64,000 nt of DNA from JAAYHG01 sp012735455 (GTDB lineage: Bacteria > Bacillota > DTU030 > DUMP01), in NCBI GenBank assembly GCA_050951365.1, contig JBMNIX010000002.1, forward strand, positions 1 through 64,000. The letters run 5' to 3'. Below, one piece after another: positions 9,070-17,614 of this stretch. The notes below the pieces were generated by a model that ran no database searches, was not told the origin of the DNA, and was given only the letters and a program-made list of their open reading frames with translations. The position numbers and the translations under genes were made by a program. The first letter of the stretch is position 1. Every line of letters begins with the position of its first letter.

Positions 9070-9114
9070 TTTGATTCCTCCCACTGTTCGTCTATTGCCA
9101 GTCTACCCGAGAAT

Positions 9115-9405
9115 GAAAAAACCCCTCACCCCTGAACAGCATCAGGGGCAAGGGGTTTCCTTGCGGTACCACCCTACTTCACGCCTGCCTCGCAGCAGAC
9201 GCCTCGTGGAGTAAGGTTATTTCCTTACCCCGGCAGGTTAACGGCTGCCTTTCCCTGGCGGGACCGGCGCAACGTACTGGCCCAAAGGTTTTCCGTGCGC
9301 AGCTTCGGGGCCATGTTCAGCAGCTTCTTGGGCACCGGCTCGCACCTAGCCCGGCTCTCTTGAGCCCCTCCACCGCCTACTCTTCCCCTGCATTGCCTTT
9401 ACCTT
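9115..9405 (-). promoter_or_regulatory. T-box riboswitch leader of metG
   Basis: On the minus strand the T-box antiterminator signature GGTGGTACCGCAA occurs at 9161-9173. It is followed by a terminator whose arms (CCCCTTGCCCCTGA against TCAGGGG...AGGGG) run into TTTTTT near 9116. The stretch upstream of the T-box, about 230 nt, has the length expected for stem I and the specifier loop. Position before metG implies a methionine specifier, although I did not fold the specifier loop. Confidence 0.9.
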
Positions 9406-9412
9406 TTGTCCC

Positions 9413-9441
9413 ACTGTACTAAATAATTTTCAACTTGTCAA
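9413..9441 (-). promoter_or_regulatory. Sigma-A promoter for the metG T-box transcript
   Basis: Minus-strand -35 TTGACA (9436-9441) and -10 TACAGT (9413-9418) with a 17-base spacer, just before the T-box leader. Confidence 0.8.
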
Positions 9442-9573
9442 GGGCAGCACGCCTAGGCCCTAAGCCCCAAACGGGCGGCCTCAACAGCCTAGGACTTACG
9501 GATTTCCAATTAACGACATCAACATGGTCTCTCTTACAACCTATGTCATAAGCACTAGATTTTGTCAAGACTG

Positions 9574-9602
9574 TTGACTTTAATTGGTATCCCTGGTATA
9601 CT
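9574..9602 (+). promoter_or_regulatory. Sigma-A promoter for the AbrB-family gene
   Basis: -35 TTGACT (9574-9579) and -10 TATACT (9597-9602) with a 17-base spacer; the gene starts 45 bases further on. Confidence 0.8.
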
Positions 9603-9646
9603 TTACTTGTAAAAGGTTGTCGAATAGGAGGGAGATGGGAAGAATT

Positions 9647-9898
9647 ATGATTAAATCCACTGGAATCGTCCGCAAGGTGGACGAGCTAGGACGGGTCGTA
9701 ATTCCTATTGAATTGCGTCGTACACTTGACATAGCAGAACGGGACGCGCTTGAGATTTACGTCGATGCCGACAAGATCATCCTTCGGAAGTACGAACCTG
9801 CTTGTGTCTTCTGTGGCAATGCCGAAGACGTAATCACCTTCCGCGGCAAGAACATCTGTCAGTCCTGCTTGAATGCTATGCAGGCCGAGGCTGTTTAG
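9647..9898 (+). CDS. abrB: AbrB/SpoVT-family transition-state regulator with C-terminal zinc motif
   Basis: 83 residues from ATG 9647, with GGAGGGAGATGGG upstream. The N-terminal swapped-hairpin DNA-binding domain reads GIVRKVDELGRVVIPIELRR, as in AbrB. The C-terminal part has two Cys pairs (CVFCGN and CQSC) that could bind zinc. The gene lies between metG and rsmI as in B. subtilis and is transcribed the opposite way to both neighbours from its own promoter. It is likely a DNA-binding regulator of growth-phase genes. Confidence 0.92.
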   Translation: MIKSTGIVRKVDELGRVVIPIELRRTLDIAERDALEIYVDADKIILRKYEPACVFCGNAEDVITFRGKNICQSCLNAMQAEAV

Positions 9899-9935
9899 TA
9901 AGGACTCAATCTCCTGGTTCCTAGATGCCAGCGCC

Positions 9936-10802
9936 TCAGGTGCTGGCATCTTCTGCTTGCCGCCTTGCCTTTAGAACAGCATTGTACACTTCACGGCGCC
10001 CTATCCCCAGCTGGCGTGCGGCCTCACGTAGGGCATCCTTGCGACCGTAGCCCTTTGCTATAAGGGCTTGTACCAAGCGGGCAGGGTCGTCTTCCCTTGC
10101 CATCCTGGCTACGGCTGAAGCTCCTCTCACCGGCTGTCCTGCCACCACCAGACAGATCTCGCCCTTCACCTCGCGATGCGCGTACTCTGCCGCCAGTTCA
10201 GCTAAGGTCCCCCTTCGCACCTCTTCGTGCACCTTGGTCAACTCGCGCACCACAGCCGCCCTACGCTCAGGGGCAAGGGCGGACAGGTCCGCCAATGTAC
10301 GCCCGATACGTTTGGGGGACTCGTAGAAAACAATTGTCTCGGGAGCCTGTAAGGCCGCAGCAAAAAACTCGTCCCGCTGGCGTCCCTGCCGTGGCGGAAA
10401 ACCCCAAAAAGCGAAACGCTCCGTGGGCAGAGCCGACAGCACCAAAGCCAGGACAAAAGCCGTAGGGCCAGGTACCACTACAGTAGGTAAACCGTGCTCC
10501 GCCGCTAACTGAACCAGCTGGGCGCCTGGATCCGAAATACCAGGTAGTCCTGCATCCGTCACCAGAGCCAAATTTTGCCCTGCCTCCAGCCGTTCCCTGG
10601 CTTCCTGGGCGGCGCTACGTTCATTGTGTTCGTGGTAACTTTTCAGCGGGGTATGGATGTCATAATGAGCGAGGAGCTTTCTGGTGTGTCGTGTATCCTC
10701 GGCCAAAATAAGGTCCACCTCGCGCAAGATACGCAGCGCCCGTAAAGTAATGTCCTCCAGGTTACCGATGGGTGTTCCTACAAGATACAACGTACCACTC
10801 AT
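9936..10802 (-). CDS. rsmI: 16S rRNA (cytidine1402-2'-O)-methyltransferase RsmI
   Basis: A 288-residue SAM-dependent methyltransferase of the tetrapyrrole-methylase fold. Visible motifs are LYLVGTPIGNLEDITLRAL, LAEDTRHT, LVTDAGLPGISDPG, VVPGPTA and FYESPKRI. ATG 10802 is chosen over longer forms because AGGAGAAGG lies just upstream; the start overlaps the stop of yabA by four bases, which indicates coupled translation. The C-terminus has the short DNA/RNA-binding helix YGRKDALREAARQLGI seen in Firmicute RsmI. Confidence 0.95.
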   Translation of the reverse strand: MSGTLYLVGTPIGNLEDITLRALRILREVDLILAEDTRHTRKLLAHYDIHTPLKSYHEHNERSAAQEARERLEAGQNLALVTDAGLPGISDPGAQLVQLAAEHGLPTVVVPGPTAFVLALVLSALPTERFAFWGFPPRQGRQRDEFFAAALQAPETIVFYESPKRIGRTLADLSALAPERRAAVVRELTKVHEEVRRGTLAELAAEYAHREVKGEICLVVAGQPVRGASAVARMAREDDPARLVQALIAKGYGRKDALREAARQLGIGRREVYNAVLKARRQAEDAST

Positions 10803-11089
10803 GCACCTTCTCCTTCTCCCTTTAGCAAAGCCGCACAAAAGAGACACTCCGCTCCCTGGCGCTGGCTACCGAAGTGCATAGGGCAAATGTGATAACCCTC
10901 GCCATAGAGCCGAGCCAGGTTGGCGTAACCTTCCCCTAAGGTCTGTTGCCGCGCTGGCACAGCCTCTGATTCTGCTACCTTATCTTGCTCTGTCCGCGCT
11001 AGATCGTTCTTCAGGTCTCGGACCACAGCTGTCAGGAGCTCAAGTTGCTGTTCCAACCAGGCTAACCTGGTAACAAGCTCTTCCGTCAT
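10799..11089 (-). CDS. yabA: Replication initiation control protein YabA
   Basis: 96 residues: an N-terminal coiled coil (residues 1-45), then a C-terminal zinc module HICPMHFG...ECLFC, as in B. subtilis YabA. YabA binds DnaA and the sliding clamp DnaN and limits re-initiation of replication. Start ATG 11089 has AAGGAGAGTTAGACC in front. It overlaps rsmI in the usual order. The usual partner ricT is separated from it here by the FMN-binding gene. Confidence 0.9.
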   Translation of the reverse strand: MTEELVTRLAWLEQQLELLTAVVRDLKNDLARTEQDKVAESEAVPARQQTLGEGYANLARLYGEGYHICPMHFGSQRQGAECLFCAALLKGEGEGA

Positions 11090-11132
11090 GGTCTAACTCT
11101 CCTTCGCAGGGCTGTATAGTTTAGGCTATGCC

Positions 11133-11162
11133 AAAAGGGGGGCATATTAAACACCCCCCTTA
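11133..11162 (-). terminator. Terminator after the FMN-binding protein gene
   Basis: On the minus strand, GGGGGG and CCCCCC arms around a short AT-rich loop are followed by TTTTGG. It separates the FMN-binding gene from yabA. Confidence 0.75.
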
Positions 11163-11191
11163 CACCTTACTTATCTAACTAAACAACTCTC

Positions 11192-12295
11192 TTACCGCAG
11201 CGCTGCCTGCAAGGCATCCAGGAAACCTTGGCTGGAGAAGGTGGCACCGCTTACCACGTCCACATCCAGCCTCTGTTCACTCTTGACCTTCTCGGCCATT
11301 TGTTTTACAGCCACACCACCAATATCCGGGGTTTCATCTGGTACCTGGTACTTAAGGTCGGTGATCTTGCCGCCCTCCACAGTCACCTCAACTGTAATGT
11401 CACCGGCGAAGCCCTCAGCCGTACCCTTGTAGGTTCCATCTGGTACCTGGCTCAGGTCCACTGGGTCAGGAGCACCACCGGTGGCAAACTGGGCTAAGGC
11501 ATTCTTCAACGCTTGTTTGAAGCCTTCGCTGGTGAGAGTTGCACCGCTTACTGCATCCACATCCAGGTCCTGGCTTTCAATCACACGTTTGATGAGCGTG
11601 GGCAGGGCTGGACCACCGATTTCTGGTGTCTCATCAGGGGCAGCAGCCGTAATCTCGGTGATCTTACCACCAGAAACCTTCACCGTAACCTTGACATTGC
11701 CAGCAAAGCCTTCGGCTTCACCCTGGTACTCGCCGTCGGGAACTAGGGCCAGGTCAACGGTGGTTTCCTCCTGGGCCATGAACCTCTTCTCAATCTCCCC
11801 TGCCATAAGCTTGATGCCCCCAGCTACCGACCGGGTTGAGATGGTGGCACCAGAGATGGCCTGGATATCCTTCCCTACCTGCAGAGAATCATCTGTACTC
11901 TTACCCTCAAACTGACTCATGAAAGAGTCTTCGGTGATTCGTGCACCGAGTCCTGGTGTCTCAGAGTGAGCCAAAACACGAAAACCAGTAATCTTGGACT
12001 CATTGTTCACGCCTAACATCAGGGTCATGAAGCCGCCAAAGCCTTTTTGCTCGAAAACGGCCACCACGCCCACCTGTTTATCACCATTGAAGCCCTGGTA
12101 AAAGACCTTGCCGTCCTCTTCGGTGGTTTCAAACCTTTCCGCCTCAGGCAGCAACTCCTTTAGCGACGCTTCTAGCTTGGCCTGTTCATTCTCGGCAATG
12201 ATAGGCGCCGTCTGGGCATTAGTAAAAGCCAGTAATCCTGCCGCCACTGCACATAGAAGCATAAGCGTCAGGCCTAGACGCAATGGACTCTGCAT
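11192..12295 (-). CDS. Secreted/membrane-anchored protein with three FMN-binding (RnfG/NqrC-type) domains
   Basis: 367 residues. An N-terminal membrane helix (about 6-26) is followed by an RnfG-like domain with SGATISTRSV near residue 149, then two shorter FMN-binding repeats each ending in a SGAT motif (VSGATLTSEGF and VSGATFSSQGF). In RnfG and NqrC the Thr of S(T)GAT carries covalently bound FMN, so up to three flavins may line up outside the membrane. The two short repeats each start with a VPDGxYxGxAEGFAG segment and are probably an internal duplication. No other Rnf or Nqr subunit is nearby, so the electron partner is unknown. It interrupts the usual ricT-yabA pair. Confidence 0.88.
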   Translation of the reverse strand: MQSPLRLGLTLMLLCAVAAGLLAFTNAQTAPIIAENEQAKLEASLKELLPEAERFETTEEDGKVFYQGFNGDKQVGVVAVFEQKGFGGFMTLMLGVNNESKITGFRVLAHSETPGLGARITEDSFMSQFEGKSTDDSLQVGKDIQAISGATISTRSVAGGIKLMAGEIEKRFMAQEETTVDLALVPDGEYQGEAEGFAGNVKVTVKVSGGKITEITAAAPDETPEIGGPALPTLIKRVIESQDLDVDAVSGATLTSEGFKQALKNALAQFATGGAPDPVDLSQVPDGTYKGTAEGFAGDITVEVTVEGGKITDLKYQVPDETPDIGGVAVKQMAEKVKSEQRLDVDVVSGATFSSQGFLDALQAALR

Positions 12296-12378
12296 TAAGA
12301 ACTCCTCCCCCTTATTACTCCTTAGCCTGGTTTATATTCGACATAAAATAATCCTTTCCTGCCGTAAAATAAGTGCAA

Positions 12379-13035
12379 TTATTGCTCCTTCTTGCAGTCC
12401 TTACAGATACCGGAATTAGATTCAAACTTTAGGCAGCACATAAGACGCCCACACAAACCTGAGATTTTACTAGGGTTCAGGGACAGGTTTTGTTCCTTGG
12501 CCATGCGAATAGAGACAGGCTGAAATTCCCCCAGGAAACTGCTGCAACAGCAGGGACGACCGCACGGCCCTAATCCCCCTAGGAGTTTGGCCTCGTCGCG
12601 CACGCCGATCTGGCGCAGTTCAATGCGGGTACGAAAAACACTTGCCAAATCCCGCACCAACTCCCGAAAATCCACCCTGCCTTCCGCTGTGAAATAAAAG
12701 ATTATCTTGGAGTTGTCAAAAGTATACTCCACGTCCACCAGCTTCATGGGAAGGCCATGGCTCGCTATCTTTTCCAGGCAGATCTTCATGGCTTCTTTTT
12801 CTTTAGCCTTGTTGACTTTTACTTGCTGGCGGTCTTCGTCTGTTGCCACCCGCATTACAGGCTTTAGCGGTGAGACCACTTCTTCGTCCGGTACCTCGCG
12901 CGGCGACATAACTACTTCCCCAAACTCCACCCCGCGCGCTGTTTCCACTATCACATTATCGCCCCGGTTAAGCTCCAGGTCGCCAGGATCGAAGTAATAG
13001 GTTTTGCCCGCCTTTTTAAAACGGACACCAACCAC
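12379..13035 (-). CDS. ricT: PSP1 domain protein RicT (YaaT)
   Basis: 218 residues. It has the PSP1 core with the Cys cluster GPCGRPCCCSSFL and GLCGRLMCCLKFES, which in RicT helps bind a [4Fe-4S] cluster in the RicAFT complex that acts with RNase Y on mRNA and in sporulation signalling. The C-terminus ends SGICKDCKKEQ, shorter than the roughly 275 residues of B. subtilis YaaT and with two extra Cys. It lies next to holB in the conserved order. Confidence 0.93.
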   Translation of the reverse strand: MVGVRFKKAGKTYYFDPGDLELNRGDNVIVETARGVEFGEVVMSPREVPDEEVVSPLKPVMRVATDEDRQQVKVNKAKEKEAMKICLEKIASHGLPMKLVDVEYTFDNSKIIFYFTAEGRVDFRELVRDLASVFRTRIELRQIGVRDEAKLLGGLGPCGRPCCCSSFLGEFQPVSIRMAKEQNLSLNPSKISGLCGRLMCCLKFESNSGICKDCKKEQ

Positions 13036-13080
13036 ACGCTGAATATGCGTTACCTCCTTCCCTTTCTCTCTATACTTAAC

Positions 13081-14052
13081 TCAAGCCGGCCTTTTGGCTC
13101 TAAGCTCCACTAGAAGTGCCTCCAAGGCTAACCGCACATTCACATTGGTGCGCCCCATAATTAACCTTTCGGCGCGCCCTATGCTCCATTGGGCATGCAA
13201 CAGATCTCGGGTAGTGTATAGTTGGCTTACCTCCGCCACCAATCCCTTGGCATCTTCGTTGTACAGAAGATCAAGACCAGCACGCCAAACAATGAGATCC
13301 CGGTACCAGGCACTGAGCAGCCTCAATGCCCTTGGTGCATCCGTAGCCAGGACGGCAGCGGCACGAAATACTACTCCCTTGCCCAGGGGCAACTCGGGTG
13401 CAAGCACGAGAAACTCTTGGCGCAGATGCCGCACCTGAGGGGTAAGCCAACCTACAGCCTCTTCCAAGTCACCGCCAGTGATGTGAGCAACCAGGTGGGC
13501 CCACTCTGGTTCACAGCCCTGGTCTTTGAGCCGCCGCACCGCTTCATGCAGCGGCAGTGGTTGAAAGTTCACCACCTGGCAACGGGAAACAATGGTGGGG
13601 AGAAGGGCATACGCCCTACGCGCTATAAGAACAAACACCGTCGCCGCTGGAGGGTCTTCCAGCACCTTGAGCAGGTGGTTGGCCGCCTCCGGTAACAGTC
13701 TGTCCGCCTCATGAAGAACGTAACACTTGACAACTCCGGCTAAAGGAGAAGTCGGGACACTGCGGCACAGCTCGCGTACCTCCTCTAACCGGATAAAGCG
13801 ACCGCTCGGCACCAAGATACGGACGTCTGGATGGGTGCCAGCCGCGATTAAGCGACAATTACGGCAAACACCGCAAGGGTCATGCGCTCCGGTTTCGCAA
13901 TTGAGGGCCTGTGCCAAGATCCGAGCGGCTTCCTCCTTGCCACGTGCATCTGGCCCGAGAAAAAGGTAAGCATGGTGCACACGTCCCTCTGTCACCTCAG
14001 CCGCCAGAATCCGCCGGACAGGGCCCTGGCCCAAAAGCTCTTGCCAGCCCAT
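13081..14052 (-). CDS. holB: DNA polymerase III delta' subunit
   Basis: 323 residues, part of the clamp loader. It shows the AAA+ fold with a degenerate Walker A (LFLGPDARGKEEAA), a zinc module CGVCRNC, and the SRC sensor-type motif IVSRCQVVNF near residue 160. ATG 14052 is preceded closely by the DarA gene. The order tmk-darA-holB-ricT matches B. subtilis. Loss of Walker A Lys/Thr is normal for delta'. Confidence 0.93.
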   Translation of the reverse strand: MGWQELLGQGPVRRILAAEVTEGRVHHAYLFLGPDARGKEEAARILAQALNCETGAHDPCGVCRNCRLIAAGTHPDVRILVPSGRFIRLEEVRELCRSVPTSPLAGVVKCYVLHEADRLLPEAANHLLKVLEDPPAATVFVLIARRAYALLPTIVSRCQVVNFQPLPLHEAVRRLKDQGCEPEWAHLVAHITGGDLEEAVGWLTPQVRHLRQEFLVLAPELPLGKGVVFRAAAVLATDAPRALRLLSAWYRDLIVWRAGLDLLYNEDAKGLVAEVSQLYTTRDLLHAQWSIGRAERLIMGRTNVNVRLALEALLVELRAKRPA

Positions 14053-14063
14053 CACTCATCGCC

Positions 14064-14393
14064 CTACAGTTTACGAAACTCTTCTACTGGGAGCACAAAG
14101 ACAGTGGCACCACCTACCGTTACTTCCACTGGATAGGGTACATAGCTGTCCACTGCCCCTCCGAGGGGTACCCACGGGGTAACCACTTGAGTGCGCGAAC
14201 GACAGGTATCCTCTATAAGGCCAAGGGCCTCCTCCACCTTGCTGTCCTCGACACCAATCATCAAGGTGGTATTGCCCTGGCGAAGAAAGCCACCAGTGGT
14301 AGCCAGCCTGGTTGCACCGTACCCGGCCGCCAGAAGTTTCTCCAAGAGTGGCCCGGCATCTTGGTCCTGCACCACGGCAACAACTAGCTTCAC
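14064..14393 (-). CDS. darA: Cyclic di-AMP receptor DarA (PstA, DUF970)
   Basis: 109 residues of the PII-like DarA/PstA family. Typical segments are KLVVAVVQDQDAGPLLEKL, TTGGFLRQGNTTLMIGV and a C-terminal GGATVFVLPVEEF. The family binds c-di-AMP as a trimer; its output is not settled. GTG 14393 is chosen because AGGGGGAA lies eight bases upstream. Position between tmk and holB is standard. Confidence 0.92.
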   Translation of the reverse strand: MKLVVAVVQDQDAGPLLEKLLAAGYGATRLATTGGFLRQGNTTLMIGVEDSKVEEALGLIEDTCRSRTQVVTPWVPLGGAVDSYVPYPVEVTVGGATVFVLPVEEFRKL

Positions 14394-14413
14394 AATTAGT
14401 TCCCCCTTCACTA

Positions 14414-15016
14414 TTATAACAGGTAACGCTCAATCTGACATCTCACCTGAGAGTGTACCACGTCGGGTGTTGGCTCGGCAGATATTACCACAATCCGTTC
14501 AGGCTCTTTCTGAGCCAAAGTCAAATACCCATTCCGTACCCGCGTAAAAAACTCCAAACCCTCCTGCTCCAAGCGGTCGGTCCGGGCGCTGCGCTTAAGA
14601 GCCAACTCCGGTGGAAGATCAAACAGTAGGGTAAGATCCGGCTTAAGGCCACCTGTGGCACCCAGGAGAACGGTCTCCACCCAAGCAGCATCAAGACCTC
14701 TCCCCCACACCTGATAAGCTACGGTGGAATCACTGAAACGATCACAGAGTACCACCTTATCGCGGGCCAAGGCCGGTCGGATCACCTTAGCCACCAGTTC
14801 GGCTCTGGCAGCGGCGTATAGCAGCAGTTCGGCTGTTTGGGTCATAGGGTCCTGGGTAGGTGTAAGTAGCAACTGGCGCACCCTCTCGCCCAGCTTTGTT
14901 CCCCCTGGCTCACGAGTCAGTACAGCCTCTATACCTCTCTGTTCGAGAAAGGCAGCCAACAACCTGAGCTGTGTGCTCTTACCGCAGCCGTCAATCCCTT
15001 CTACAGTAATAAACAT
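14414..15016 (-). CDS. tmk: Thymidylate kinase
   Basis: 200 residues. P-loop VEGIDGCGKSTQ at residue 5, TREPGGT, CDRFSDST with the DR(Y/F) motif, and a lid region near residue 145. It phosphorylates dTMP to dTDP. It begins just after the stop of the decarboxylase-like gene (two bases), so it is cotranscribed with it. Confidence 0.96.
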   Translation of the reverse strand: MFITVEGIDGCGKSTQLRLLAAFLEQRGIEAVLTREPGGTKLGERVRQLLLTPTQDPMTQTAELLLYAAARAELVAKVIRPALARDKVVLCDRFSDSTVAYQVWGRGLDAAWVETVLLGATGGLKPDLTLLFDLPPELALKRSARTDRLEQEGLEFFTRVRNGYLTLAQKEPERIVVISAEPTPDVVHSQVRCQIERYLL

Positions 15017-15018
15017 GA

Positions 15019-16473
15019 TTATTCCTCCACAACGGCAACCAGGTGTTCGGCTGCCCTGAACTCCAGTCCCTGTATCTGGATCCCGGCTCGATAGTAGGCC
15101 TTTACCACCTCAACAACTTCGGGCCCGATCTCCTCTCCCGGCCAAAGGAGGGGAACGCCCGGCGGGTACGGCACCACAGCTTGGGCCGCTACCCGACCAC
15201 AGGCCACCTCCAACGCCAACTTTCTCTTAGCTGCAAACACAGCTGAGCGCGGCGAAAGCCGGACACGCGGCTCCGGAAGGTCTGGCAGGTCCAAGGCTAG
15301 AGGGCACCTACTGCCTCCCTGGTAACACACTAGATCCGTCAAAGCATCCAGGAGGCGCTGCCCTTTGACCAGACTATCGGCAGGAGTAAGAACAAAAAGG
15401 AGATTATAGGCATCTGCTAATTCCACTTGAATACCATGGGTCTCGCGCAAGAAGGCTGCAGCCTCCCTACCACTCAAGCCCAGGGAGCGCACATTAAGGG
15501 TAAGCTTCGTGGGGTCCTGGGCTGTAACCCCAGGCCACGCACGTGCATCTAAGCACTGGATTCCGTCCACGCGACCAATGCCCTCACGAAGTCCACGGGC
15601 TAGCTCAAGGGTCTGTTCCCAATCACCATGCCCTGTCAGGGCTGCCTGACGCCGGGCAAGATCTAAAGAGGCCAGCAGCAGGTAGGACGGGCTAGAACTC
15701 TCAAGCCAGCGCAGCACCTCCCGTACCCGGCTTGGTTCCGGTACGGGCCCCGCCAGGTGCAGCCAGGAACTCTGAGTAAGGGAACCCAAGAGCTTATGCA
15801 CGCTCTGAGCAACCAGGTCCGCACCCAGCTCGAGGGCACCTTCTGGCAGCCCCTCATGGAAATAGAAATGGGGGCCATGGGCCTCATCGGCAATAACGGT
15901 AAGTCCGGCAGCATGGGCTGCAGCAATCAGCCTTCGTGTTTGACCCACTAGGCCATGGTACGTAGGGTGAACCAGGACCAGGGCTCGCGCTGATGGGTTT
16001 TGCCGTATGAGAAGCTCGGCATTTGCCTCATCCCAACCCCCGGGCAGGCCCCACTCCTTGTTCACCCTAACCGAATAGAAAACCGGGTTAAGATCACCTA
16101 GAATACAGGCCGAAAGCACAGCACGGTGAGCATGGCGTGGGATCAGCACCTTATCGCCAGGTCGGGTGCTGGAAAGCAGCGCCGCCACAAGACCGGAACT
16201 GGTACCGCCCACAAGAAAAAAGGTAGCCCGTGCCCTATAAAGCTCCGCTGCCAGCGTCTCCGCCTGTAAGATAGCACCCTCCGGAGCATGGAGGTTGTCC
16301 AAATCAGGCAGTTCTGTTAAATCGAACGAGAAAACGGACCGACCCCAGGCTGTCAAGAGCTCTGGCGGAATCCCCGCACCACCTTTGTGACCGGGCACAT
16401 GAAAAGAATCATACTGGCTTTGAACATGATCTAATAACGCCGCCCAAAGGGGTGCCTTCCTCTGTCTTTGCAC
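15019..16473 (-). CDS. Orn/Lys/Arg decarboxylase-like PLP enzyme (YaaO type)
   Basis: 484 residues of the fold-type I group III decarboxylase family. SFHVPGHKGG near the N-terminus and DEAHGPHFYF before the PLP lysine motif SVHKLLGSLTQSS are clear. Related enzymes decarboxylate arginine or lysine in polyamine synthesis. It matches B. subtilis YaaO in length and position beside tmk. The start is GTG 16473, with only a weak ribosome site. Substrate is not fixed by the sequence. Confidence 0.9.
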   Translation of the reverse strand: MQRQRKAPLWAALLDHVQSQYDSFHVPGHKGGAGIPPELLTAWGRSVFSFDLTELPDLDNLHAPEGAILQAETLAAELYRARATFFLVGGTSSGLVAALLSSTRPGDKVLIPRHAHRAVLSACILGDLNPVFYSVRVNKEWGLPGGWDEANAELLIRQNPSARALVLVHPTYHGLVGQTRRLIAAAHAAGLTVIADEAHGPHFYFHEGLPEGALELGADLVAQSVHKLLGSLTQSSWLHLAGPVPEPSRVREVLRWLESSSPSYLLLASLDLARRQAALTGHGDWEQTLELARGLREGIGRVDGIQCLDARAWPGVTAQDPTKLTLNVRSLGLSGREAAAFLRETHGIQVELADAYNLLFVLTPADSLVKGQRLLDALTDLVCYQGGSRCPLALDLPDLPEPRVRLSPRSAVFAAKRKLALEVACGRVAAQAVVPYPPGVPLLWPGEEIGPEVVEVVKAYYRAGIQIQGLEFRAAEHLVAVVEE

Positions 16474-16570
16474 CTATTATACCTTCCCCTCTGACGAATG
16501 TACAGGATATTGCTTCACCTGCGCAACAGCAACTACTCTCCAGCTTAGCGTTCAAAAACAAATATTGCAA

Positions 16571-16632
16571 GGAAAAGGCTCCCGAGAAGAGTGCAGCGTA
16601 CTTAGTGGTACTTTAGGCACTCTCGGAAGCCT
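16571..16632 (-). terminator. Terminator after the Por operon
   Basis: On the minus strand AGGCTTCCGAGAGTGC pairs with GCACTCTTCTCGGGAGCCT across a 26-base loop, followed by TTTTCC. It lies between porB and the decarboxylase gene. Confidence 0.65.
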
Positions 16633-16674
16633 CTGACAAAGCTAGGTCAGGTCTATATGAGCGCTCTCCTCTAT

Positions 16675-17601
16675 CTACATTTCACCACAACGGCGCAGCA
16701 GCTTCTCCCACTCCTCATCAACGCGCTGCTGGAACTGCTCTAGGAGTTCCTTGTTTTCGTCGGTGAACAGGTGACGGAAGCGCCCCTGCTTCTTGATCCA
16801 TTCGGTGAGGGGCTTCTTCTCCCTCGGTTTATAGGTAAGCTTCCACTGGCCGTCCTCTACCTCATAAAGGGGCCAGTAGCAGGTCTCCACAGCCAGGCGG
16901 GTCATTTCAATACCCTCACGGGTATCGTAGCGCCAGCCACGCGGACAGGGAGCCATGGCGTTGATAAAGGCAGGGCCGTCCACAGCAATGGCCTTCTGCA
17001 CCTTAGTGATCAGATCGTTGAAATGGCTAGGGGCAACCTGGGCAACATAGGGCACATTGTGAGCGGCCATAATAGCGGTAAGGTCTTTACGCCACTGGAT
17101 CTTGCCAGGTATCACTGAACCGGCCGGACTGGTGGTGGTATCAGCAAACTGGGGTGTGGCGCTAGAACGCTGGATACCGGTGTTCATGTAAGCACCGTTA
17201 TCATAGCAGATGTAGACAATGTCATGTCCGCGTTCCATGGCCCCGGATAGCGACTGGAAACCAATATCGTAGGTACCACCGTCGCCACCGAAGGCGATAA
17301 ACTTCACCTTTTTGTCGATCTTGCCCTGTTTCTTAAGGGCCCTATAGGCAGTCTCCACTCCGCTCAAGGTGGCAGAGGCATTTTCGAAGGCATTGTGGAT
17401 CCAGGGTGCCCGCCAGGCTGTGTACGGGAAAATGGTACTTGCCACTTCCAGGCAGCCCGTGGCGTTGGCGATAACCACTGGAGTATCTCCGGCCGCCATG
17501 GAAACCTGCCGCACCACCACCGGTGCTACACAGCCAGCACACATACGATGACCCGGTGTAAAGAACTCTTCCTGCTGAGAAAGCTGTTTCAGGTTAGCCA
17601 T
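16675..17601 (-). CDS. porB: 2-oxoacid:ferredoxin oxidoreductase, beta (TPP-binding) subunit
   Basis: 308 residues. MCAGC near residue 20 and CPRGW supply conserved Cys for a [4Fe-4S] cluster; the TPP motif begins GGDGGTYDIG and ends CYDNGAYMNTG. It works with PorA, PorC and PorD to split pyruvate (or a related 2-oxoacid) into acyl-CoA, CO2 and reduced ferredoxin, or in the reverse direction. Last gene of a four-gene minus-strand operon ordered porC-porD-porA-porB, with AGGAGG before ATG 17601. The archaeal-type split form is common in thermophilic Clostridia. Confidence 0.93.
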   Translation of the reverse strand: MANLKQLSQQEEFFTPGHRMCAGCVAPVVVRQVSMAAGDTPVVIANATGCLEVASTIFPYTAWRAPWIHNAFENASATLSGVETAYRALKKQGKIDKKVKFIAFGGDGGTYDIGFQSLSGAMERGHDIVYICYDNGAYMNTGIQRSSATPQFADTTTSPAGSVIPGKIQWRKDLTAIMAAHNVPYVAQVAPSHFNDLITKVQKAIAVDGPAFINAMAPCPRGWRYDTREGIEMTRLAVETCYWPLYEVEDGQWKLTYKPREKKPLTEWIKKQGRFRHLFTDENKELLEQFQQRVDEEWEKLLRRCGEM

Positions 17602-17614
17602 TTGGTACCACCTC

